Of a DNA stretch of 8,855 bases, positions 1-5,911 are shown in pieces (the first letter of the stretch is position 1; every line of letters begins with the position of its first letter). Source of the DNA: Coraliomargarita sp. CAG:312 (lineage in GTDB: Bacteria; Verrucomicrobiota; Verrucomicrobiia; Opitutales; Intestinicryptomonadaceae); contig FR901616.1 of assembly GCA_000438015.1 (NCBI GenBank), forward strand, positions 4,602 through 13,456, read 5' to 3'. Under the pieces are notes generated by a model. That model ran no database searches. It had not been told where the DNA came from and saw nothing but the letters and a program-made list of their open reading frames with translations. Position numbers and translations under genes: made by a program.

Positions 1-1
1 A

Positions 2-2830
2 ATTACAGGTGCGAACCAGCACAATTTAAAAAATATAAGCCTTGAAATACCGCGCGGATTGATGGTTGCATTTACAGGCAGGAGCGGTTCGGGAAAGTCG
101 TCGTTGGCGTTCGATACGATTTATGCGGAAGGGTATCGCAAATATATGGAAAGCTTGTCGGCGGACGCGCGCAGGCTTATGAGCCAGATTGACAAACCTG
201 CGGTCGAATCTATAACGGGGCTTTCGCCTGTAATCGCCATAGAACAGGTCAAATCTCTCGGGTCGAATCCAAGAAGCACCCTTGCAACTCTAACGGAAAT
301 AGCAGATTACGCGCGTCTGGTTTGGAGCTTGTCGGGAGATCAGTTTTGCCCCAAGGACGGCGGAAAAATAGAGCGTAGGAGCTTGGACGAATGTGTCGAT
401 GCGGTAATGGATTTGCCTGCGGGAAGCCGAGTATATTTGCTTGCTCCGCGCTACTTTGGGAGGCTTGCCGGGGCGAAAGATGCTGTCAAATCGATTAGGC
501 TGAGCGCTTGGCAGCGCGCCCGCATAGCGGGGAAAATTGTGGAATTGGACGATCCCGCTGCGGAAAAGGAGGCTTTTTCGGGGATTTCTCCCTCGCAAAA
601 TGTCGGGGTTGATTTGGTTGTGGACAGGTTTGTTGTTTCTTCGGCTTCCCGCGGGAGGGTTGCCGATTCTCTTGAGCTTGCGTTGCGCGAGGGCGGAGAC
701 AAGGCTGTTGCTCTCTATTCAAATGGCGGCGAGTATTCAGAGCTTGTTCTGTCAACAGCCTTTGCCTGCCAGACTTGCGGGACTGTTTACGAGCCGTTGA
801 GCGTTCGAAATTTTTCTTTCAACCATCCCGACGGAGCATGTCCGGAGTGCGGAGGAATCGGCAAAATTATGTGTGCTAGCGAGTCTCTCGCCGTTCCAGA
901 CCCGGGCAAGAGTGTGCGTGGAGGCGCCATAAAAGCTTGGAGGATAGGCGCAAAAAATATGATAATAAAGCGCAACGCCATTTTGCGGCAGCTTTCCCAG
1001 CAGCTGCCGTTTGATCCAAACGTCCCGTGGAGGGATTTGCCGGGAAAAGTGCGCGATACCATTCTATACGGAGATCCTGAACGCGAATTTCTTTTCAAGC
1101 TTCGCCGCGGAAACCGAAGGCCGGAGCCATGTATTTTCGGCGGGGTCTTAGCCGACGTTGACAGAACCTGCCGCGAAACTCCGAGCGATGGTTTGCGCGC
1201 TAGGCTTTCGGTATTTCAAATTTCAAAAGTTTGCCCGTCATGCGGAGGTTCGCGCTTTTCCGCCCGCACGAGAAATGTGTTGGTGGAAGGAGTGTCCTAT
1301 GACAAATTTTGCGCAATGAGTGTGGATAATGCCCGCGCTTTTGTAAACAAACTCTTTGAAATAAAGAAATACGATCCCGTAAAGGATGCTTTGACTGGAT
1401 TGAGAGACAGGCTTGGCTTTTTGGAGAGAGTAGGGCTATCATACATTAGTCTCGACCGCGAGGCTTCCACGCTTTCCGGTGGCGAAGCCCAGCGCGCACG
1501 TCTTGCAACGCAGCTTGGAATGGATTTGACGGGCGTAACATACGTCCTGGATGAACCGACAATCGGTCTCCATCCTTCGGACGATAAAATGCTTATAGAC
1601 GCTCTCGGCTGTTTGAAATCAAAGGGAAATACCGTTTTGCTTGTCGAACACGACGAAGCCGCGCTAAGGGCGTGCGATTGGGTTGTCGAATTAGGTCCCG
1701 AAGCCGGAGAACGGGGCGGCAATCTTATTTTTAACGGAAGCATAGAGGATTGCATGAAATCTCCGGATTCCCGCACAGGTTTGTATCTTTCCCATCGGGC
1801 GCAAATATCCAGACCGGGAGTACAGCTGTTTTCTACTGGAGAATTTCTTATAGTGAAAGGCGCTCGGGAAAATAATTTAAAGAATATTGACGCAAAATTC
1901 CCGATAGGTTTGTTTACAGTCGTTTGCGGCGTTTCAGGCTCAGGGAAAAGTACTTTGGTCAACGATATTTTAGCGCGCCACGCAGCACGCAAGTTAAACG
2001 GAGCAAAGGAGGTAGACGGAGCGCACGGCGGAATTTTGGGCCTTGGGAACTTTACGTCATGCGTGCGCGTTGACCAGTCTCCGATAGGCAAGAGTCCGCG
2101 CTCAAATCCTGCAACCTATACAAAACTATTCGACCTTTTGCGCGAGCTTTACGCCCAGTGCCCGCTTGCGAAAACCCGCGGGTATGGAGCTGGAAGATTC
2201 AGTTTCAATGTTAAGGGCGGGCGCTGCGAGCATTGCGCGGGAGACGGTTCCATAATGTTGGATATGCAGTTTCTCGGAGAAGTTTACATAACATGCCCAA
2301 GCTGCAAAGGGAAACGCTACAACCGCGAAACGCTTGAAGTGCGCTACAAAAATCTAAATATAGCCGATGCCTTAAATCTCACGGTTAGCGAGGCCTTGGA
2401 GGTTTTTTCGGCGCACCCGAGAATCGTGTCCAAGCTTAAAACATTGCAGGATGTCGGGCTTGGGTATATACGTTTAGGTCAGCCTGCCAATACCCTTTCC
2501 GGCGGGGAAGCTCAGCGCATAAAATTGTCTTTGGAGCTGTCCCGCCGCACGAGGGGGCGGACTCTATATATTTTGGACGAGCCAACAACGGGGCTTCATT
2601 GGGACGATATCGACAAGCTTCTGAAACTTCTCTTTAAATTGCGCGACGCAGGAAACACGGTGATAGTAATAGAGCATCATCCGGATTTTATAAAATTTGC
2701 CGATTGGCTTATTGAGTTGGGGCCTGTCGGAGGGGCGGGAGGCGGCAAGATAGTTTTTGAAGGGCCTCCATCGGAACTGTCTAAAGCCGACACGCCTACT
2801 TCGAGATTTGTAAAAGTTGAAGATTGCTGA
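2..2830 (+). CDS. uvrA: Excinuclease ABC subunit A (UvrA), 5' end outside window
   Basis: UvrA is the damage-sensing ATPase of nucleotide excision repair; it dimerises, binds distorted DNA and loads UvrB. The reading frame is open to the left edge, and the residues before the TTG/ATG at 59-62 (GANQHNLKNI type) are the normal UvrA N-terminus, so the true start is just upstream. Visible length is 942 residues, close to the family's ~940. Counting from base 2: Walker A GRSGSGKSS near 26, a full-length UvrB-binding region about 117-240, zinc module C256/C259/C280/C283, ABC signature LSGGEAQR near 490, Walker B with LDEPTIGLH near 516, second Walker A GVSGSGKST near 643, C-terminal zinc module C742/C745/C765/C768, second signature near 832 and LDEPTTGLH near 858. 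Both ATPase sites look intact. The N-terminal part departs from the usual consensus (TGRSGSGKSS rather than TGLSGSGKSS; SLSADARRL rather than SLSAYARQF), so it may be a lineage-specific form or second paralogue. No clear terminator follows. Confidence 0.96.
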   Translation: MTGANQHNLKNISLEIPRGLMVAFTGRSGSGKSSLAFDTIYAEGYRKYMESLSADARRLMSQIDKPAVESITGLSPVIAIEQVKSLGSNPRSTLATLTEIADYARLVWSLSGDQFCPKDGGKIERRSLDECVDAVMDLPAGSRVYLLAPRYFGRLAGAKDAVKSIRLSAWQRARIAGKIVELDDPAAEKEAFSGISPSQNVGVDLVVDRFVVSSASRGRVADSLELALREGGDKAVALYSNGGEYSELVLSTAFACQTCGTVYEPLSVRNFSFNHPDGACPECGGIGKIMCASESLAVPDPGKSVRGGAIKAWRIGAKNMIIKRNAILRQLSQQLPFDPNVPWRDLPGKVRDTILYGDPEREFLFKLRRGNRRPEPCIFGGVLADVDRTCRETPSDGLRARLSVFQISKVCPSCGGSRFSARTRNVLVEGVSYDKFCAMSVDNARAFVNKLFEIKKYDPVKDALTGLRDRLGFLERVGLSYISLDREASTLSGGEAQRARLATQLGMDLTGVTYVLDEPTIGLHPSDDKMLIDALGCLKSKGNTVLLVEHDEAALRACDWVVELGPEAGERGGNLIFNGSIEDCMKSPDSRTGLYLSHRAQISRPGVQLFSTGEFLIVKGARENNLKNIDAKFPIGLFTVVCGVSGSGKSTLVNDILARHAARKLNGAKEVDGAHGGILGLGNFTSCVRVDQSPIGKSPRSNPATYTKLFDLLRELYAQCPLAKTRGYGAGRFSFNVKGGRCEHCAGDGSIMLDMQFLGEVYITCPSCKGKRYNRETLEVRYKNLNIADALNLTVSEALEVFSAHPRIVSKLKTLQDVGLGYIRLGQPANTLSGGEAQRIKLSLELSRRTRGRTLYILDEPTTGLHWDDIDKLLKLLFKLRDAGNTVIVIEHHPDFIKFADWLIELGPVGGAGGGKIVFEGPPSELSKADTPTSRFVKVEDC

Positions 2831-3445
2831 AGATCTGGTGCTGCACTAATAGTTGTTAAATTAAGTTGTTATAGTATTACATATTCCTTGGATGCAAAAC
2901 CCGCCCTGCAAGAGCCGGAACCTAAGCCTGTTGAAGCAGCGGAAAATCCAAGTTGGACACCCTCATCCAATCTATGCACCCCCAACCTAAGCGGCAGGCA
3001 GTTTTAGTCTAAAATATTAAGCGGATTTAAAGCAAAATTTTAGTCGGCATAAAATATGCAACGCCAAAAATTGTTTCCTTTATATCTCCCATAATGATTT
3101 CTCAAACCCTCTATTAAGAAAAATCGGCGACGGCTTTGGCAAGGCCCTTGTCTATCGCGCGCTAGCATATCGCTGTTTTCTTTGGATATTGAATGGTACG
3201 TGCCGTTGGTGAATGGGCTTTCTTGGGGCATAAAATGCCATGGATACTGAAGACAGGGCGGGGAAGCGATTTGCGCATTGCATGCCTGAACAAAGACAAA
3301 TAACGCAAATCCTTAAGCGGTCATTTTTTCCGCAACCTAGCGGACTGTATTAAGATTTGAGCCGTTGCAAAATAAAAAGCTCCGCGCTTTTTCTTGATTA
3401 TAAAACGCGGAGCCAGAATGTTATGCGCTTTTTTTAGTGGCTGTG
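2831..3445. other. Long intergenic stretch without a supported gene
   Basis: About 600 bases between uvrA and the minus-strand holin-like gene. The uvrA frame stays open from its stop to a TAG at 3005-3007 (58 codons) but has no convincing start codon or ribosome binding site. Around 3093-3212 a plus-strand frame reads KALVYRALAYR, weakly like a DUF2061-type membrane protein, but it is short and interrupted. TTTTAGTC followed by AAAATAT occurs twice (3002-3017 and 3038-3057, with different spacers). Small hairpins GCATA-AAA-TATGC (3048-3060) and GGCAT-AAA-ATGCC (near 3228-3240) are also present. The minus-strand frame 3040-3231 has no ribosome binding site and unlikely composition. The overall impression is decayed coding DNA or spacer. 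Confidence 0.6.
3369..3413 (-). terminator. Rho-independent terminator of the holin-like gene
   Basis: A perfect 8-bp GC-rich stem, GCTCCGCG (3379-3386) with CGCGGAGC (3406-3413), encloses a 19-base loop. Read on the minus strand it is followed by TTTTTATTTT, the expected U-tract. It lies 32 bases past the stop of the 3446-3904 gene. The loop is long but the stem and tract are typical. Confidence 0.75.
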
Positions 3446-3904
3446 CTATCTAACAGACGCCGCGCCGCGCCCCAAATAAAACGGTATCAGATACGATATA
3501 AACGCCTTTTGGATTGAGTCCGGCAAATAGAATCCCTGAACCGCATGGAAAGACGTGGACGACCATTCAGGAATTAATCCAAAAAGCCAACCGCCTATTA
3601 TGCGGCGTTCTTCGACTTGAACGGGTATCGAACTAAAAAACGCAAATATAAACGGAGCTACTATTATTGTGAATGCGCACCCGAAGTAAATCATGCGCCT
3701 TATTATCTTTCCGGCGTCGCCTGTGCGGGCGGCGGCTTTGTCGGCGGACGAGTCGGCTATTTCAACGCGTTGTCCTAGCAGAGTTATCATTTTTTCGTCG
3801 TGTTCCATTTTAGCTTTGATTATTTGCGATATAATTGCGGCGAAAAATCCCGCTCCTGCGCTGCCTATGGCGCTAGTTGCGTCGAAAACTGTATTAGCAT
3901 CCAT
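3446..3904 (-). CDS. Small phage holin-like membrane protein (lone gene)
   Basis: A 152-residue membrane protein. It begins with a short acidic tip and a glycine/alanine-rich hydrophobic stretch (about 13-29). A charged helical region follows (about 30-70, KAKMEHDEKM...SADKAAARTGDAGKIIRR), then a strong membrane segment (about 71-91). A linker holds WLFGLIPEW (106-114), and a last hydrophobic segment (about 131-145) ends in FYLGRGAAS. This order, an amphipathic charged N-terminal half, one or two membrane helices and a C-terminal 'YxxGr' tail, is what I associate with small holin or holin-like proteins of tailed phages and gene-transfer particles; the assignment is by architecture, not a confirmed family match. 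The ATG at 3904 is supported by GGAGG (3912-3916) seven bases upstream, and a terminator follows. No other phage genes are nearby, so it may be a prophage remnant, a domesticated gene, or an unrelated membrane protein. Confidence 0.72.
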   Translation of the reverse strand: MDANTVFDATSAIGSAGAGFFAAIISQIIKAKMEHDEKMITLLGQRVEIADSSADKAAARTGDAGKIIRRMIYFGCAFTIIVAPFIFAFFSSIPVQVEERRIIGGWLFGLIPEWSSTSFHAVQGFYLPDSIQKAFISYLIPFYLGRGAASVR

Positions 3905-3964
3905 TTGGGCGCCTCCGGTTTATATTTTGTTTGTTTGTTTCTTGTTTTTGCATAGGAGGCAGAG

Positions 3965-3991
3965 TCTATAGGAAAAGCGTATTTCTTTCAA
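3965..3991 (-). promoter_or_regulatory. Possible promoter for the holin-like gene
   Basis: On the minus strand TTGAAA (3986-3991) and TATAGA (3965-3970) are separated by 15 bases, shorter than the optimal 17. TTGAAA with TAGACT at 17 bases is an alternative. It lies about 60 bases before the start codon and just downstream of the palindrome at 4001-4020. Weak evidence. Confidence 0.3.
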
Positions 3992-4000
3992 ACTAACTTT

Positions 4001-4020
4001 GGAAACTTTTGAAAGTTTCC
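4001..4020. repeat. 20-bp near-perfect palindrome, operator-like
   Basis: GGAAACTTT (4001-4009) and AAAGTTTCC (4012-4020) are exact inverted copies around a 2-base centre (TG). The site sits between the terminator of the upstream minus-strand operon and the possible -35 box of the 3446-3904 gene, where a transcription-factor operator would be expected. With so short a loop it is a better protein-binding site than an RNA hairpin. No matching regulator gene is in the window. Confidence 0.5.
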
Positions 4021-4027
4021 CGCATGC

Positions 4028-4056
4028 AAAAAAAAAGACCGCTTGCCGCGGTCTTT
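4028..4056 (-). terminator. Rho-independent terminator after the glycerate kinase operon
   Basis: A perfect 9-bp stem, AAAGACCGC (4034-4042) and GCGGTCTTT (4048-4056), has a 5-base loop. On the minus strand it is followed by nine T (complement of A4028-4036). It starts 22 bases after the stop codon of the 4079-4495 gene. On the plus strand no T-tract follows, so it serves the minus strand only. Confidence 0.9.
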
Positions 4057-4078
4057 AGGATGGTATTTATAAAATGCC

Positions 4079-4495
4079 CTACTTTACGAGTTTTAAAATA
4101 CAAGACTTTTCAAAGTCCGGTATTAATCCGCGGTACAATACGACATATCGGAATTCTCCAGTAGCAGGGCAGGAAAATTCAAGCCTTTTGGGAGTGTCTT
4201 TGTACAAATTCCAATATGCAAAACGCTCTCCCATTTTCTCGTTTTCGGGAGCTTTGCTTTTTTGCACTACATAGGCCACTATCATTGTCTTACCGTCTAG
4301 GGCGTAAATATCTGAGTGTTTTGTGTCGAGCCTGTGCAGCTTGAACGATTCAGCCGCCACGTCTATATCTGCCAAATATGTTTTTAACTCCGGTATATTT
4401 ACATAGTCTTGCGGTTTTTCCATTAGTCCTGCGCCGGCGTGGGCAAGGGAGGACGATATTGCTATTGCTGATATAAAGGATAGTATGCGCTTCAT
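4079..4495 (-). CDS. Small exported protein of unknown function
   Basis: A 138-residue protein I do not recognise. The N-terminus is a clear Sec signal peptide: MKR, a hydrophobic core about 4-18, then AHA with likely cleavage after residue 20. The mature part (about 118 residues, soluble-looking) has two cysteines, in EFSCPATGEF and EKSCILKL, that could form a disulfide in an oxidising compartment. It has no lipobox, no membrane segment after the signal and no catalytic motif I can name. It begins 16 bases after the glycerate kinase stop with only a weak purine-rich site (AAGAAAA), so it is probably co-transcribed with and perhaps translationally dependent on that gene. The shared transcript ends at the terminator 4028-4056. 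A periplasmic or surface role is inferred; a link to glycerate metabolism is not shown. Confidence 0.8.
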   Translation of the reverse strand: MKRILSFISAIAISSSLAHAGAGLMEKPQDYVNIPELKTYLADIDVAAESFKLHRLDTKHSDIYALDGKTMIVAYVVQKSKAPENEKMGERFAYWNLYKDTPKRLEFSCPATGEFRYVVLYRGLIPDFEKSCILKLVK

Positions 4496-4511
4496 ATGTA
4501 TTTTCTTGTAT

Positions 4512-5645
4512 TTATTTTAATGCTGCTACGAAGTCCCTTGCCAAATGGGAAAGAAACTTTGGGGCGCGGTTTTGCGCTTCTACCATGTTTGGAGCCATCG
4601 GAAGTATTTGCCCTATTTTTACGTCCGATAGTTTCATATTCGCCAAGTCTTTGTCTGTGACGTCAGCAGAGCCGCAGAAAATCCATACTGGCTTTTTGTA
4701 CTTTGCAGCAAGTTTCGCAAGCGCGTATGGGCCTTTCCCTTGGGCGTCGGTTTTGTCAAACTTGCCCTCGCCGGTTATTAGAATGTTGCATGATTTTATA
4801 TGGGATTCCAGATCGGCGTATTTGGCAAAGAGGTCGAAACCGCTTACGCGCTTGGCGTCTAAAAATGTCATTAATCCGTATCCGCATCCGCCTGCCGAAC
4901 CCGCTCCGGGGGCTTCATGCAGGCTCTTGCCAAAGCTCTTTTGGGCTACGTCGACAAGGTGCTTCATGTTTGCTTCAAGCTGTTCGGCCTCCTCTCTTGT
5001 GGCGCCCTTTTGTTCTGCGAATTGCAAGGCCGATCCGTTTTCTCCCAGAAGCGGCGTCGAAATATCGGTGGCAACTATAAATTTTGTGGATATCTTTGCC
5101 GCGGGAGGTACTATTTTTGCCAGCTTTGCAATGCCCGCCCCGTTGGGTTCTATGTCGTTGCCGTCTTTGTCGAGAAATTTGAAGCCTAGCGGAATCAACA
5201 GGCCTATGCCTCCGTCGTTGGTCGCGCTTCCGCCCACTCCGACTATTATGGTTTTATATCCGCGCTCAACCAGCTTTGCCAGTATCTGTCCAGTGCCTAT
5301 ATTTGTGAGTTTTGACGGGTTGCGTTCCGGCTCGGAGACCAGATTTATTCCAGACGCTTCGGTAAGTCCTACAAGCGCGGTGTCTTCGTCCAATAAGGCG
5401 CATTTTGCCGTCAGGGTTTGCCCCGTGGGATCTATGGTTTTTAGGCGGATTACTTTTGCGCCCTTTTTGGCTTTTGCGATTGTGTCAACAAATGCGTCCC
5501 CGCCGTCGGTCATTGAAAATTCCACAACATGCGCGTCTTTATTGGCCGCCAGAATTCCCATCTTTATCGCGTGCGAAGCCTGGCTCGCAGAGAGCGAACC
5601 TCTAAATTTGTCTGGCACTACTAGAAATTTTGATGCTTTAGCCAT
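4512..5645 (-). CDS. Glycerate kinase, type 1 (GarK/GlxK family)
   Basis: A cytoplasmic kinase that phosphorylates D-glycerate with ATP; members of this family (E. coli GarK, GlxK) give 2-phosphoglycerate, which enters lower glycolysis. Its 377 residues match the usual ~380. Recognisable family blocks run in order: VPDKFRGSLSA (10-20), MTDGGDAF (45-52), VGVGGSATNDGGIG (135-148), the ATDIS...PLLG...QKGAT stretch (192-216), GAGSAGGCGYGLMTF (247-261) and ITGEGKFDKTDAQGKGP (290-306). The start is set at the ATG 5643-5645, because a strong AAAGGAGG (5651-5658) lies 5 bases upstream; the in-frame ATG 12 codons earlier lacks such a site and would bury this Shine-Dalgarno in coding sequence. It is divergent from rhaA and precedes the small exported protein by 16 bases. 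Family assignment is firm; the exact position phosphorylated and the in vivo source of glycerate are inference. Confidence 0.95.
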   Translation of the reverse strand: MAKASKFLVVPDKFRGSLSASQASHAIKMGILAANKDAHVVEFSMTDGGDAFVDTIAKAKKGAKVIRLKTIDPTGQTLTAKCALLDEDTALVGLTEASGINLVSEPERNPSKLTNIGTGQILAKLVERGYKTIIVGVGGSATNDGGIGLLIPLGFKFLDKDGNDIEPNGAGIAKLAKIVPPAAKISTKFIVATDISTPLLGENGSALQFAEQKGATREEAEQLEANMKHLVDVAQKSFGKSLHEAPGAGSAGGCGYGLMTFLDAKRVSGFDLFAKYADLESHIKSCNILITGEGKFDKTDAQGKGPYALAKLAAKYKKPVWIFCGSADVTDKDLANMKLSDVKIGQILPMAPNMVEAQNRAPKFLSHLARDFVAALK

Positions 5646-5650
5646 AATAA

Positions 5651-5658
5651 CCTCCTTT
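5651..5658 (-). promoter_or_regulatory. Strong ribosome binding site deciding the glycerate kinase start
   Basis: On the minus strand the site reads AAAGGAGG, 5 bases before the ATG at 5645. It is the strongest Shine-Dalgarno in the window and rules against the upstream ATG at 5681. Confidence 0.88.
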
Positions 5659-5703
5659 ACGCAGACAACCGTATTTTGCATTCATAAAACACAAACCCTC
5701 GGA

Positions 5704-5721
5704 GGTAGAATATATTTCACC
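5704..5721. repeat. AT-rich operator-like palindrome by the glycerate kinase promoter
   Basis: The site has the form GGTnnAATATATTnnACC, symmetric at 14 of 18 positions. It lies immediately downstream of the candidate -10 box, covering roughly the start of the transcript, where a repressor could act. The AT-rich centre could be chance. Confidence 0.3.
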
Positions 5722-5729
5722 CCTACGGC

Positions 5730-5759
5730 CATATACCTGCATTGTTTTTATCATTTCAA
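5730..5759 (-). promoter_or_regulatory. Probable sigma-70-type promoter of glycerate kinase
   Basis: On the minus strand TTGAAA (5754-5759) and TATATG (5730-5735) are separated by 18 bases, giving a transcript start near 5723 and a leader of about 80 bases. The -35 matches consensus at 4-5 positions and the -10 at 4 of 6. Confidence 0.4.
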
Positions 5760-5838
5760 AAATTTCACTAAAAGGCAATTCCTTTTTTTGCCAAATTTTT
5801 CTTGCAGAAATTTGTTAGTTTTGTTGGAATTTTATTTG

Positions 5839-5859
5839 TTTGCTCTGCAACAGTGCAAA
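5839..5859. repeat. 21-bp palindrome upstream of rhaA, operator-like
   Basis: The left arm TTTGCTCTG and right arm CAGTGCAAA are inverted copies with one mismatched position each, around a CAA centre (form TTTGCnCTG-n3-CAGnGCAAA). It ends 52 bases before the rhaA start codon, in the expected promoter zone. The form suits a dimeric regulator of LacI, GntR or similar type. Which regulator binds is unknown, and no regulator gene is in the window. Confidence 0.5.
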
Positions 5860-5911
5860 GAACAATGAGCTTTAAAATAATTTCGTAAAATTTAAAAAAA
5901 AACAAAATCAT

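Noticed and set aside
1297..2091. 264-codon minus-strand open frame
   Set aside because: It is antisense to the UvrA signature and second Walker A region; composition and lack of any family resemblance mark it as a shadow.
3040..3231. 63-codon minus-strand open frame
   Set aside because: No ribosome binding site, no recognisable protein, and a mixed charged/aromatic composition unlike real genes here.
3240..3353. 37-residue plus-strand frame from ATG 3240
   Set aside because: No Shine-Dalgarno and no family features; probably chance in the intergenic stretch.
5774..5792. GGCAA/TTGCC inverted repeat with T-rich loop
   Set aside because: The stem is only 5 bp with a 9-base loop in AT-rich DNA; too weak for a terminator or operator call.
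4585..5868. 427-codon plus-strand open frame
   Set aside because: It lies antisense to glycerate kinase, whose protein is clearly recognisable. The product looks random (rich in S, P, F and C), and no ribosome site supports it.
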